From: an uncultured Acidobacteriaceae bacterium
GTDB taxonomy: Bacteria; Acidobacteriota; Terriglobia; Terriglobales; Acidobacteriaceae
Direction: 5' to 3'
Assembly (NCBI GenBank): GCA_903904755.1
Contig: CAIVDV010000013.1
Coordinates: forward strand, 1 to 64,000
DNA length: 64,000 bases
Position numbers and translations under genes: made by a program. The notes below the pieces were generated by a model. It made no database searches and was not told where the DNA came from. It worked only from the letters and a program-made list of their open reading frames with translations. Shown here piece by piece: positions 8,078-18,800 of the stretch (within the stretch, counting starts at the first letter, position 1; each line of letters starts with the position of its first letter).

Positions 8078-9513
8078 TGATTCCCGCAACCATCGATTCC
8101 AACTCCGCCCAACCCGGCCAGTTCCGCCCAATCATCGTCTGGCTCACCGCCGCTGCCGGCGCCCTCGGCGGACTCCTCTTCGGCTACGACTGGGTCGTCA
8201 TCGGCGGCGCAAAACCCTTCTACGAGCTCTTCTTCCACCTCGACTCCCCCTCCCTGCGCGGATGGGCCATGAGCTGCGCTCTCATCGGTTGCCTCATCGG
8301 CGCACTCTCCTCCGGCACCCTCTCCCAGCGCTTCGGCCGCCGCCGGCTGCTTACCCTCGCGGCTGTCGTCTTCGCCGCCTCCTCGCTCGGAACCGGCCTC
8401 GCTGCGACCTTCCCCCTCTTCGTCGCCTGGCGCATCCTCGGCGGCTACGCCATCGGCCTCGCCTCTGGCATCTCTCCCATGTACATCGCGGAAATCTCCC
8501 CCGCCCACCTTCGCGGCCGCCTTGTCTCCCTCAACCAGCTCGCCATTGTCTTCGGGATTCTCCTGGCTCAAATCGTGAACTGGCTCATCGCCCGCCCGGT
8601 CCTTGCCGGCAGCACAGCCGCCCAAATACTCGCATCCTGGAACGGCCAGTCCGCCTGGCGCTGGATGTTCGCCGTCACCGCCGTCCCCTCGCTGCTCTTT
8701 CTCGCTGCCACCTTCCTTGTTCCGGAGAGCCCACGCTGGCTCGCCCAGCAGGGACGCCACCAGCAGGCCCTCGCTGTCCTCCAGCGCCTTGGCGGCTCCG
8801 ATTATGCCAGCCAGGTCCTCCACGACTTCACCACAGCAGACCAACAGCATCCCCAGCGCTCAGTCTGGGCTGAGCTCTCCGCGCCCGGCATCGCCCGAGT
8901 CCTGCTCCTCGGCGTCCTGCTCGCCATCCTCCAGCAGTGGTGCGGCATCAACGTCATCTTCAACTACGCGCAGGAAGTCTTCGCCGCCGCCGGCTATCAG
9001 GTCTCTGACATCCTCTTCAACATCGTCATCACCGGCGCAGTCAACCTCGTCTTCACCCTGGTTGCCCTGGCCACAATCGACCGGTACGGCCGCCGCGTTC
9101 TGCTGCTGACCGGCGTCTCCGGTCTCGCCCTCATCTACACTGCTCTTGGAATCCTCTACCACCTGCACCGCACCGGCCTGCCCATGCTGCTGCTGGTGCT
9201 CGCTGCTATCGCGTGCTATGCCATGTCGCTTGCCCCCGTCACCTGGGTCGTCATTGCCGAAGTCTTCCCCACCCGCATCCGCTCCAGCGCCATGTCCATT
9301 GCCGTCACCGCTCTGTGGACAGCCTGCTTCCTGCTCACCTACACCTTCCCCATCCTCAACGCGGCCCTCGGTGCCGGCGGAACCTTCCTCACCTACGCCG
9401 CCATCTGCGCCGCCGGCTTCCTCTTCCTTTTCCTTCGCCTGCCGGAAACCCGCGGCATCTCCCTGGAAGATATGGAATCCAGCCTCAACCCAACCCACAC
9501 CCACGGAAAGTAA
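8077..9513 (+). CDS. Sugar porter family MFS transporter
   Basis: The 478-residue inner-membrane protein has 12 predicted membrane segments and the signatures of the sugar porter family. These are GYDWVVIGG in helix 1, the loop motif GRRRLL after helix 2, PESPRWL before the central loop, DRYGRR in the second half and PETRGISLEDME at the C terminus. Such proteins are mostly proton symporters or facilitators for monosaccharides such as xylose, arabinose, galactose or glucose. The frame is open further upstream, but the ATG at 8077 gives the standard N terminus and has GAAGG upstream. The GH59 gene starts two bases after this stop codon, so the pair is almost certainly co-transcribed and the transported sugar is probably the one released by that hydrolase, perhaps galactose. 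Confidence 0.92.
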   Translation: MIPATIDSNSAQPGQFRPIIVWLTAAAGALGGLLFGYDWVVIGGAKPFYELFFHLDSPSLRGWAMSCALIGCLIGALSSGTLSQRFGRRRLLTLAAVVFAASSLGTGLAATFPLFVAWRILGGYAIGLASGISPMYIAEISPAHLRGRLVSLNQLAIVFGILLAQIVNWLIARPVLAGSTAAQILASWNGQSAWRWMFAVTAVPSLLFLAATFLVPESPRWLAQQGRHQQALAVLQRLGGSDYASQVLHDFTTADQQHPQRSVWAELSAPGIARVLLLGVLLAILQQWCGINVIFNYAQEVFAAAGYQVSDILFNIVITGAVNLVFTLVALATIDRYGRRVLLLTGVSGLALIYTALGILYHLHRTGLPMLLLVLAAIACYAMSLAPVTWVVIAEVFPTRIRSSAMSIAVTALWTACFLLTYTFPILNAALGAGGTFLTYAAICAAGFLFLFLRLPETRGISLEDMESSLNPTHTHGK

Positions 9514-9515
9514 CC

Positions 9516-11480
9516 ATGCGCGCTCTCCTCACACTCGCCGCTCTCGCCCTCGCCCTCACCGCATCCGCCCAGCCCGTCCACATCACGCTCGACGGTCACA
9601 GCTCCGGTCGCGTCTTTGATGGCCTCGGTGCCGCCAGCGCCGGTGCGTCCTCGCGCCTCCTCATCGACTACCCCGAGCCCCAGCGCTCCCAGATCCTCGA
9701 CTACCTCTTCAAACCCGGCTACGGCGCGGCCCTGCAGCGGCTCAAGGTTGAGATCGGCGGCGACGTCAACTCGACCGACGGCTCCGAGCCCAGCCACATG
9801 CGCACCCCATCTGACCACTCCGCTACCCGCGGCTACGAGTGGTGGCTCATGGTCGAAGCCCACAAGCGCAACCCCCACATCCTCCTCGAAATCCTGCCCT
9901 GGGGCGGCCCCTACTGGGTCGGCAACAACACCCTCTACGCGCCGAAAATGGCCGAGTACGTTGCCGACTTCATCAAAACCGCCAAGCGCGACTACAACCT
10001 CGACATCGCCTACACCGGCCTGTGGAATGAGAAGGAGTACGACGCCCCCTACCTGCTTGAACTGCACCGCCGCCTTCAGGCCGAGCACCTCACCACCAAA
10101 ATCGTCTGCTGCGACGAGTACGCCGGCCAGGGTCCCGGCCAGTGGTCCATTGCCGATGCCATGCTGAAGGACCCCGCCATCGCTCAGGCTGTTGACGCCA
10201 TCGGTGCCCACTACCCGCTCGTCGACGGCAAAATCACCACCACCGACGCCGCCCGCAAAACCGGCAAGCCCCTCTGGTCCAGTGAAGATCAGCCCAACAG
10301 CGGCAGCGGCCCCTTCCTCAGCCGCGACTGGCCCGTCGGCGGACGCATCCTCGCCCACCTCTACAACCAGAACTACCTTCAGGGAGCACTCACCGCCACC
10401 GAAATCTGGAGCCCCATCACCTCCTACTACGACAACCTCGCCGCTCCCAACTCCGGCCTGATGTACGCCAACACTCCCTGGTCGGGCCACTACGACGTCC
10501 AGGGCACCATATGGGCCACGGCCCACACCACCCAGTTCGCCCAGCCCGGCTGGCAATACCTCGACGCCTCCTCAGGCACCCTCCCCACCAAGGGCAGCTA
10601 CGTTGCCCTCCGCTCCACTGACAAATCCAACTGGTCCCTCGTCCTCGAAACCATCGGCGCCACCGCCTCCCAGGCCGCCAGCTTCGCGCTCACCGGCGGG
10701 CTTGCCACCACCACCATCCACATTTGGCAAACCAACGCCACCCGCACCTTTGAGCACGTTGCGGACCTCTCCCCCGTCAACGGCAACTTCTCCTACACCT
10801 TTGAGCCCGACTCGCTCTACTCCCTGACCACCACCACGGGCCAGGGCCGTGGACTCGCCCAGCCCCCGCCCGCCGCTCCCTTCCCCTTTCCCTACGCCGA
10901 CAACTTTGACTCAACCCCCGTCACCCACACCCCCAAATACCTCGCCGACCAGGACGGCGCATTCGAGGTCCAACCCTGCATCGGCCGCCCCGGCCGCTGC
11001 CTTGAGCAGGTCATCGACCACGCCCCCATCCCCTGGGGCCCCCTGCCTGACCCGTTCACGGAAGCCGGCAACGCCGACTGGACCAACTACTCCCTCTCCG
11101 CCGACATCCATTTCCTCACCGCCGCCCCAGCCGCCCTCATCGGCCGCATCGACTCCGCAGACGTCTTCCAGGACGGCCACGCCCGCTGGCCCAGCGGCTA
11201 CGTCCTCCGCCTCAAGCCCACCGGCGCGTGGGAACTCCTCTCCGCCCAGTTCAACAAGCCCCTCGTCACCCTCGCCTCCGGCACTGTGTCCATCGACCCA
11301 AAGGACTGGCACACCCTCGCCCTCCGCTTCCAGGGCGACCTCATCCAGGCCTCCCTCAACGGCACCCCCCTTGCCTCAGTACACGACTCCACCCACACCC
11401 ACGGCATGGTCGCGCTTGGCTCCGAATGGGATCACCTGCAATTTGATAATTTGCTCATCGGGCCCAACCCGGCCCAATAA
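9516..11480 (+). CDS. Secreted GH59-type beta-galactosidase (galactocerebrosidase family)
   Basis: The 654-residue protein has an 18-residue signal peptide followed by a GH59-like TIM barrel (landmarks FDGLGAASAGASSRLL, RLKVEIGGDVNSTDG and ILPWGGPYWVG). The likely acid/base Glu lies in TGLWNEKEY near residue 171 and the likely nucleophile Glu in WSSEDQP near 257. The C-terminal portion from about 475 is a laminin-G-like beta-sandwich. Animal GH59 enzymes cleave galactosylceramide. Bacterial homologues are thought to release beta-galactose from glycans, and lipid activity here is unproven. The ribosome-binding GGAAAG lies within the end of the transporter gene, which indicates translational coupling. 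It converges with the ROK regulator gene eight bases away. Confidence 0.87.
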   Translation: MRALLTLAALALALTASAQPVHITLDGHSSGRVFDGLGAASAGASSRLLIDYPEPQRSQILDYLFKPGYGAALQRLKVEIGGDVNSTDGSEPSHMRTPSDHSATRGYEWWLMVEAHKRNPHILLEILPWGGPYWVGNNTLYAPKMAEYVADFIKTAKRDYNLDIAYTGLWNEKEYDAPYLLELHRRLQAEHLTTKIVCCDEYAGQGPGQWSIADAMLKDPAIAQAVDAIGAHYPLVDGKITTTDAARKTGKPLWSSEDQPNSGSGPFLSRDWPVGGRILAHLYNQNYLQGALTATEIWSPITSYYDNLAAPNSGLMYANTPWSGHYDVQGTIWATAHTTQFAQPGWQYLDASSGTLPTKGSYVALRSTDKSNWSLVLETIGATASQAASFALTGGLATTTIHIWQTNATRTFEHVADLSPVNGNFSYTFEPDSLYSLTTTTGQGRGLAQPPPAAPFPFPYADNFDSTPVTHTPKYLADQDGAFEVQPCIGRPGRCLEQVIDHAPIPWGPLPDPFTEAGNADWTNYSLSADIHFLTAAPAALIGRIDSADVFQDGHARWPSGYVLRLKPTGAWELLSAQFNKPLVTLASGTVSIDPKDWHTLALRFQGDLIQASLNGTPLASVHDSTHTHGMVALGSEWDHLQFDNLLIGPNPAQ

Positions 11481-11487
11481 CTCAGGG

Positions 11488-12795
11488 TTAGCCCGCCTGC
11501 CCCGCCTTGGACTTGCCCTTCGCTGCTGCCCGCGTCGGCTTCTTCACCGCCGCCTCCGGTACGCGCAGTTGCGTCTTCTGCGCAAAATACTCGTCCAGAA
11601 TCCGCAGCCCCAGCCCCAGCAACCCCGCCTCCGGTCCCAGTTGCGCATAGCGCAGAGAAACCGTTGCTGCCGAGCTCGCCAGCGCCTGCCGCCGAATCAC
11701 CTGGCTGATAAGGCTCAGAAACTCATCGCCGGCCCGGTGCAGCCGCTGGTCCAGCACCACCAGCGCCGGATTGAAGAGGTTTACCAGGTTCGCAATCGCA
11801 ATCCCCAGGTCCTCCGCCACCTCGCCCATGATGTTCCAGCACAGTTTGTCGCCGTCGGCCGCAGCCTCAAACACCCGCCACACCGTAATCGCATCCGGTC
11901 CCGACCCGGTCAGCGCAGGCGACGCCACGCCATTCTCCAGCGCCCGCCTCACCCGGCCCTCCACCGCGTCCGCGCCCGCCATTGCCTCCAGGCACCCGTA
12001 ACTGCCGCACTTGCACGCCGGCCCGGCCTTCTGCACATGCGTATGCCCCACTTCCCCAACGCCGCAGTTCTGCCCGTATAACAACCGACCGTCTACCAGC
12101 ACACCCGCGCCAATACCCGACCCGTAATCCAGATAGATCATGTTCGGCTGGCGCTCACCGCCGCCCAGCATCTGCTCGGCCAGCGTCTTGGTTCGCGTCT
12201 TGCTCTCAACCAGTGTGTAAATACCCAGCGCCTCTTCCAGCCGCTGCTTCACCGGCACCTGGTTCCAGAACGCAATCGTCGAGCACGACGCCGTAATCCC
12301 AGCCCGTGTATCGACCAGCCCAGGGTCGGCGATTCCAACCCCCAGTATCTGGTTCCACGGCACCCCGGCCTCCGCCACCACCCGCTGTACGGCCCGCTCC
12401 AGTTGCACCAGCAGCCCCGCCTGGCCGCCGCTCAAATCCGTCTTTTCCGTAAACGTGTGCAGCAGCTTCGGCTCAATGTCCATCACCCCGGCCGTCAGCG
12501 TCTCGTCGTCAAACTCCACCCCAACCACATACCCAAACTTCGGATTGTGGCTCAGCAGAATCTGCTTCCGGCCCAGCGAGTTATTCGACAGCCCAACCTC
12601 GACTACCCGCTTTTCCAGCAGCAACTGCCGCGTCAGCAGCGAAATCGTGCTCCGCCGGATCTTCGTGAGCTTGTAAATATCCACGCGGGAAATCGGGCCC
12701 TGATTGCGAATCAGTACCTCGATGAGATGCTTGTCCTGCAGACTCTTGTTGGGGAACTTTGTCATCGTTTCGGCAACCCGGTCCAGCGGAATCAT
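11488..12795 (-). CDS. ROK family transcriptional regulator (NagC/XylR-like)
   Basis: The protein has an N-terminal winged helix (about residues 15-75, including ISRVDIYKLTKIRRSTISLLTR) followed by a ROK sugar-kinase-like domain. The domain shows the zinc-binding run CKCGSYGCLE and the phosphate-loop region LDYGSGIGAGVLVDG. Members of this group repress or activate sugar genes and usually respond to a phosphorylated sugar or amino sugar. The frame runs up to a GTG at 12822, and ATG codons at 12795 and 12765 are alternatives. I give 435 residues from 12795 with modest confidence in the start. It lies downstream of the TonB receptor-PIG-L-GH20 genes on the same strand, which suggests control of N-acetylglucosamine-type glycan use. 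Confidence 0.88.
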   Translation of the reverse strand: MIPLDRVAETMTKFPNKSLQDKHLIEVLIRNQGPISRVDIYKLTKIRRSTISLLTRQLLLEKRVVEVGLSNNSLGRKQILLSHNPKFGYVVGVEFDDETLTAGVMDIEPKLLHTFTEKTDLSGGQAGLLVQLERAVQRVVAEAGVPWNQILGVGIADPGLVDTRAGITASCSTIAFWNQVPVKQRLEEALGIYTLVESKTRTKTLAEQMLGGGERQPNMIYLDYGSGIGAGVLVDGRLLYGQNCGVGEVGHTHVQKAGPACKCGSYGCLEAMAGADAVEGRVRRALENGVASPALTGSGPDAITVWRVFEAAADGDKLCWNIMGEVAEDLGIAIANLVNLFNPALVVLDQRLHRAGDEFLSLISQVIRRQALASSAATVSLRYAQLGPEAGLLGLGLRILDEYFAQKTQLRVPEAAVKKPTRAAAKGKSKAGQAG

Positions 12796-12911
12796 CCGGC
12801 GCCGTCCCGCCTGCAACGGCACTCACAGCACCACCGCCCCCGCGCCGCAACTGCGCTGTTTTCGCGCTCTCCGGCTCACTGGGGCTGCCCGCCTGCCGGA
12901 TTATAGCACCA

Positions 12912-14948
12912 TCAATCCTTCGGCAGAATCCGCTCAAACTCCGGCAATCCCACCGCCGCATCATACCCATCCAGTACGGCAAACAGCTTCGCCTGCAACC
13001 GCCGCCAGTACTCGTACTCCGCATCCCAGCGTCCCAGCCCTGCCCGCATCCGGTAGCTCGTAAACTCCCGTAGCCACGCCTCTTCATACTGCGGCTTCAG
13101 CTCCGTAATTCCCTCCATCAGGTCAGGAATCTTCCCGTGCTGCTGCGACACCACGAGGTTGTCAAAATCATTCCCCAGCTTGCTCTCATCCGGCTTGGCT
13201 CCCAGCCCGTCCCACGCCGCCCGAATCTCCACCGCATACTGGAACTTCATCCCCGCATAATCCATCAGCCGGCACTCCACCAGGTAAGCCTGCAGATCGC
13301 CTTCTGCCACTCCGGCCGCCTCGCCGGCCAGCAGTTCCCGCTCCGCCGCCTCTGCATCCAGCCGCGCCTCGCGCAACTCCTTCCCGTGGCTCCGCGCCGC
13401 CTCCAGCGCCTTGGCCGTAAACGGATCCTGCCACAGCGCCAGCATCGTTTCCTGCCCCAGTACCTGCTGTAGCGCGCTCTCGCCCGCGGCCATCTTTGTC
13501 AGCGCCGCCGCCACGTGCGCCCCGCCCGCTCCCGGCCACTCCTGCTCCGCGTACTCTGCAAAAAAGCGCTCCCGGTCCACCGGCTTTTCCTGCCAAGCCG
13601 CTGCCGCGCCATACGCAATTCCCGGTAGCACCGGGCGCTTCAGCATCTGCACATCGTCTGACCAAATCGTATTGATCAGTCCCAGCGTCCCCCGCTTCCG
13701 CCCCGCTGCCAGCAGCGTATCAATGTTGTCAAACGTCAGCTTGTAGTCCGGCGCAATCTCGCTCCACCCGTTCACACCAGAGGCCACCAGAAATGGCTGC
13801 TTGTGCTCCGCCAGCGGGTCAATCCACTTCTTGTACTCCGGGTCAGGCCTGGGGTCGTAGTACCACGCAGACGCCAGCAACCCCTTTGGCAGCTCCCGGA
13901 TAATATCCGGGTACTTCACCATGATGTCCGCCCACGCCATCACCGTCTTGCCATGGCGCTGGAAAAGATCATTCACCCGCTGCAGTTGCTCCACAAAATA
14001 CGCTGTCGGCGACCCCGCGCCCTTTTTCGCGGCCTGCTGCAACTGCCACGTCTCATCAAACCCGATATGCACAAACGGGCTCGGGAACAAATCCATATAC
14101 TGCGCCGCCCAATCCTCCAGCAGCGCGTGCACCTTCGGGTTCCCAGGATCAAACTCCACACCATGCGGAAAATCCGCCAACTCCGAGTACTCCTCCCGCC
14201 GGAACAAATCGTGCAGATGCCCGTACAGCTCCAGGCACGGAATCACCTCTATGTGTCGCTCCCGTGCATAGCGCACCAACTCCCGCACATCCGCCTTGCT
14301 CATCCGCGCGCCTGGCGCCGCTGGCGGCAGCCCATCCAGCGCAATCGTCAGCTCGTTGTACAGGTAGTACTGGTTCATCTTCAGCCGGGCCATCACGTCC
14401 AGCTCTTTCTTGATCTCCCCCACCCGCAGCATCTGCCCTTCGCTGATGTCCACCATTGTCCCGCGGTACGCCAGCGACGGCCAGTCCCGCACCTTTGCCT
14501 CCGGCAGCCAACCCGCGCCCTGTATCATCTGGCACAGCGTTTGCACACCGTAATAAACACCCGCTGACGACCGCGCCTTCACCTCCGCGCCTTTGTCATC
14601 AATCGCAATCGTGTAGGCCTCGCGCGAATCCTCTCCCACGCGCTCCCCCGGCACACTCCACGGCTCGCTCGCGCCCGTCCGCCGCAGCACAATCGCCGCT
14701 GCACCCGTACCCGTGCCTCCGCCATGCCGCGCCAGGCAGCCTGTCAGCGTCTCCACATTGAATCGGTCCGCCGCATCTTCCAGCGGCTCAGCCTTCACCT
14801 GCACGCCCGCCAGCGCCAGCCGCCCCGCGCCGTACTCCACACTGCGCGGCACAGGCATCAGCGCTGCATGGCTCTCCGCCAGCCCTGCACCCGTCCCCAA
14901 CAACAGGCAAACACCCACACACCAGACTCGCTCAAGGCCTCGCATCAT
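12912..14948 (-). CDS. Secreted GH20 beta-N-acetylhexosaminidase
   Basis: The 678-residue protein has a signal peptide (about residues 1-24), an N-terminal GH20b-like alpha/beta domain (about 28-155) and a GH20 barrel from about 156. The hallmark Asp-Glu pair lies in IGFDETW near residue 298; the Glu is the general acid and the Asp orients the substrate acetamido group in this family. These retaining enzymes remove terminal beta-linked N-acetylglucosamine or N-acetylgalactosamine. A long helical C-terminal region of about 200 residues follows the barrel. The ATG has AGGA upstream. It starts 39 bases after the PIG-L gene on the same strand and is the last gene of the receptor-deacetylase-hexosaminidase transcript. 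Confidence 0.92.
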   Translation of the reverse strand: MMRGLERVWCVGVCLLLGTGAGLAESHAALMPVPRSVEYGAGRLALAGVQVKAEPLEDAADRFNVETLTGCLARHGGGTGTGAAAIVLRRTGASEPWSVPGERVGEDSREAYTIAIDDKGAEVKARSSAGVYYGVQTLCQMIQGAGWLPEAKVRDWPSLAYRGTMVDISEGQMLRVGEIKKELDVMARLKMNQYYLYNELTIALDGLPPAAPGARMSKADVRELVRYARERHIEVIPCLELYGHLHDLFRREEYSELADFPHGVEFDPGNPKVHALLEDWAAQYMDLFPSPFVHIGFDETWQLQQAAKKGAGSPTAYFVEQLQRVNDLFQRHGKTVMAWADIMVKYPDIIRELPKGLLASAWYYDPRPDPEYKKWIDPLAEHKQPFLVASGVNGWSEIAPDYKLTFDNIDTLLAAGRKRGTLGLINTIWSDDVQMLKRPVLPGIAYGAAAAWQEKPVDRERFFAEYAEQEWPGAGGAHVAAALTKMAAGESALQQVLGQETMLALWQDPFTAKALEAARSHGKELREARLDAEAAERELLAGEAAGVAEGDLQAYLVECRLMDYAGMKFQYAVEIRAAWDGLGAKPDESKLGNDFDNLVVSQQHGKIPDLMEGITELKPQYEEAWLREFTSYRMRAGLGRWDAEYEYWRRLQAKLFAVLDGYDAAVGLPEFERILPKD

Positions 14949-14987
14949 CGCCCGCTTCCTGCATTCTCCGCAGCCCCGCCTGCCAGC

Positions 14988-15812
14988 TTACTCTTCGTTG
15001 AACTCCGTTGCATACCGGAACGCCTCCACCGGATGGCCATCCTTCTTCGGCTGCATCTTCTGCAAATCCTCTTCGGTCGCCTTCAGGTCCTTCGCATCCC
15101 AGTCCGGCCGATATTTCTGCTCCGCGGGGTCAAACTGGCTCACCTGCGCCGTCGCAGAGTTCTTCTTCTGCTCCATCACCTCATCAATCGGCACAAAGTA
15201 GTTCGCTTCGTTCTCCGCAGGATAAAAGAAGTACATCTCCGGGACCTTGTACGGCTGCAACCCCAGTTGCAATCGCTGATTCGGAAAATACAGCGCAAAC
15301 TCCGCCGCCCGCACCGCATCCACCGTGTTCATCGCCGCCATCCGGTGGTCCGTCTTGTGCCATCGCGTATACCACTCGCCCGGGTCCACACTCAGCAGCA
15401 CATCCGGTCGTATCCGCCGGATAATCTCCGTCGTCTGCTCCACCAGGTGCGGCTGCGGTGCATACTCCAGCATCCCGTCGTCGTAGCCCATCCAGATAAG
15501 ATTCTCCTTTGGCGTCCCCAATATCGCCTCGGATTTCTCCTCCTCAGCGCGCCGAATCACCGCCAGCCGCTCCCGCGTCATCTCCGGGTCATACGAGCCC
15601 TTGTCATCATTCGTGTAAATGGCGATGTACACCTTGTTGTGGTGCTTGTTCAGCAGCGCAATCGTTCCGCCCGCGCCAAACACCTCATCATCCGGATGCG
15701 GCGTAAACACCAGCACAACCTTGTCGTGCATCTGCTCCAGCCGCACCGCCTGCGCCATCGCCGCGCACGCACACACCGCAAACATCGCTACCGCAATCAG
15801 CTTCTTCAACAT
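14988..15812 (-). CDS. Exported PIG-L family deacetylase
   Basis: The 274-residue protein has a short signal peptide (residues 1-20) and a LmbE/PIG-L fold. The zinc-binding motif HPDDE is at residues 39-43 and the second ligand region HKTDHR near 130. The family removes N-acetyl groups from GlcNAc-containing substrates or acts as a deacylase on related sugars. I prefer the ATG at 15812 to the GTG 15 bases upstream, because the ATG begins a normal signal peptide. It lies 28 bases after the TonB receptor and 39 bases before the hexosaminidase, which suggests periplasmic deacetylation of the imported amino-sugar glycan or its products. Confidence 0.9.
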   Translation of the reverse strand: MLKKLIAVAMFAVCACAAMAQAVRLEQMHDKVVLVFTPHPDDEVFGAGGTIALLNKHHNKVYIAIYTNDDKGSYDPEMTRERLAVIRRAEEEKSEAILGTPKENLIWMGYDDGMLEYAPQPHLVEQTTEIIRRIRPDVLLSVDPGEWYTRWHKTDHRMAAMNTVDAVRAAEFALYFPNQRLQLGLQPYKVPEMYFFYPAENEANYFVPIDEVMEQKKNSATAQVSQFDPAEQKYRPDWDAKDLKATEEDLQKMQPKKDGHPVEAFRYATEFNEE

Positions 15813-15840
15813 CGCCACCTCACGCACCTGCCAGGTTTCT

Positions 15841-18800
15841 TTAGAAGCTGTACTTCAGCGCCAGCTCCATCTCGCGGTTGCTCGATCCCGTGCTGGTAAT
15901 GCTTGCCCCTCCCGGTACATCCACCTGATTTGCCGGCAACCCGAAAATCGGATGGTTGAACAAGTTGAACAACTCCGCGCGCAACTCAAACTGTCCATGC
16001 TTCGACAGCTCAAAATGCTTCTGCAACACAAAGTCAAAATTCACCAGGTCCGGCCCACGCAGATTTCCAATCTTCGAGTTGCCGAACACATGTGCGCTCT
16101 GCTGCCCATCCGCCAGTACCGGCGCAACAAACGCCGCCTGGTTGTACCAGCAGTTCAGGTCCTGCTTGCCGCTGCATCCCATCGCCTGCTGCGTCGTCTG
16201 GTCATACCCAAAGTTCTTCGGATTCGCCACCTGGTCATACCGGTAGCTCGCCGATCCCGTATTGCTCAAATCATTCGACGAAATCGCCGTGAACGCCATG
16301 CCGCTCTGTGCCGCCGTAACGCCCGCCACATCCCATCCGCCAAGGAACGCATCCGCCCCACGATTCAGCCCGTTCAGGAAATGCCGCCCGCGTCCCACCG
16401 GCAGTTCATACAGGTAGCTCGCGGTAAACCTGTGCCGCAGATCCGGCGTCACCGCCCCATGCTCCCGCTCCGGATGGTGGGCGTCCTGAATCAATCCGCC
16501 AACGTTGCCATCCGCGTTGCCCAAATCCTTCGCATACGTGTACGCAAACAGCACGTTGAATCCGTTGCTGAACTTCCTGTTCAGCGATGCCTGCAGCGAG
16601 TGATACAGAATGCTCAACTGCGCATAGTCCAGGGGATAAATCGAAGCCAAATCGGGCTGCTGCGCAAAGTACGGCCGCCCCATATTGCCCGTCGCATCCG
16701 AGAAGTTCGTATCCAGCGGCTGCTCCGGCTGGTTCAGATCATCCGCCTCGTGGTTCCACAAGTGGTACGCGTGTGTCCCCACATACCCAACCTGCGCCAT
16801 CCAGTTCTTCCCAAACTCATGCTGCACGCTCAGGTTCCATTCCAGAATCCGCGGAATGATCCGCTTCGGTCCCGTCGTCTTTACGGAACCCTGCGGATGG
16901 TCCAGCGACTGCGCCGGGAAGGTCGCAAAAAATCCCGTCGAAATCAACTGCTGCGCCACCGGGATGCTGCTCGTGTCATAGCTGTGCGCCAGGTCTGTCA
17001 ACGCCGGCGGATTCAGTCCCAGGTCATCAAACGTATTGGCTTCCGGCGAGTAGAAAATGCCAAACGCCGAGTGAATCACCGTGTCATGCGGAAGCGTCCA
17101 CGCCAGCCCCACACGCGGTCCAAAATTCGCCTTGTCAAATGCAACACCGCCGTGCGAAACGGCGCCCGGCCCGTACGACGCCACCATCACGCCCTTGGCC
17201 AAATCAAAGTTCGCAACCTGTCCGTTCGAAGGCGAAATCAAGTCGTAACGAAGACCAAGATTCAGCGTGATATTTCCCCGGATTCGGTAGTCATCCTGCG
17301 CAAATCCCGCCACATCCCAGTAGCGCGTCGGATACAGCCCCGTCAGCGTGTCCTGCTCAATATGCTGCGCCACACCGAGCAGCAAATCGCCCAGTCCCAC
17401 GCCGCCATTGCCCGTCGACAAATCCTGCGTATATCCGCCGCTGAACACCATGTTTCCGCGCGGTACTGCCAACTGGAAAAAGTTCCTCTGCTGCCGTCGG
17501 AAGTCCGCGCCAACCTTGATCGTGTGAGCCCCGCGCACCAAGGTCAGCGTATCCGCAACCTGGAAAATATTCTCGTAGACATGCTCCGGCAGCCACTCGG
17601 AATCGCCCATAGGCGTAAACCCGGCAATATCCAGATTCGCCAGTCCGCTTGAGTTCGCATCGCCCCGATTCGCGTTGGGAATTCCAAGCTGCTTCGACAC
17701 ATCCGTGCCGTAGTTGAACGGCACCGCGTTCACCGAGTAGCGGAACGCACCGCCATGCGCATCATTCAACGTATTCGCGCTGAACACATGCGTCTCGCCC
17801 AGCCCCAGGTGCTGCGCCCGGCTCTTGCTGATGCTGTCGCAGCAGTCCGCTCCACCCAGTTTGCCCAGCCCCGCCGGCTGCGTGCTCCTGATGTCTCCAA
17901 ACCCATACGATGCAAACACCTGGTCGCTCGTCGAAAAGTGATGATCGAACCGCAGGTCAAACGAATCCTGATCGTTCAGGTTCTTCTGCGTCACCGCGTA
18001 GTTGTTCGTCAGTCCGTCGACATTGGCCTTCGGATACAGCGTCACCACATTCAATCCGACCGAGTCAATCCGCGCGGGATCAACCACGTTCGGCATTCCG
18101 TTGTAGCTCAACTGGTCCCGCAGGGAAATCACATGCCCATCCGGACAGGTGTAGTCATGCGTGCTGTAAGGATCAAACACCGCACCCGTATCGAAGCTCG
18201 GCCCCCCGTCGCCGCAGGGCGAAAAACTCTGCCCCGTCAACCGGTCGCTCAGGTCGCCCGTGCGCTCCGCATCCGTCGGCACCGTCGACACAAACGGAAC
18301 TCCTTGCCGCTGCCGCGATCCCTCATAGTCCCCAAACAAAAACGTGCGGTCCTTCTTGATCGGCCCGCCAAAAAATGCGCCAAACTGATTCCGCTGAAAC
18401 TGCGTCTGCCCGCTTGCAAAATAATCCAGCGCATCCAGTTTGTCGTTGCGCAAAAACTCATACAACCCGCCGTGCAAATCATTCCCGCCCGACTTCACCA
18501 CCACGTTCACCGCGGCGCCACCACGGCCAAACTCCGCGCTCATGGAGTTCGTTTCAATGCGGAATTCCTCAATCGCATCCGGCGGCGGCAGCACAATCAC
18601 ACCACCCAATCCGAACTCGTTGTTGTCCACGCCATTCAGCAGAAAGTTGTTGTTCGACACGCGCAACCCGTTCACTGAAATCGCTTCATTGCCGCGCTCG
18701 TTTTCAAACACGCCGCCCGACGCATTCGATCCAGACTCGCCACTGTTCGTGCCCGGTCCCAGGTACGCCAGCGCAATAAAATTGCGCCCATTCAGCGGCA

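Noticed and set aside
7933-8850. 306-codon N-terminal extension of the DUF5107-TPR protein
   Set aside because: The extension is antisense to the transporter gene, low in complexity, and a strong ribosome-binding site marks the ATG at 7932.
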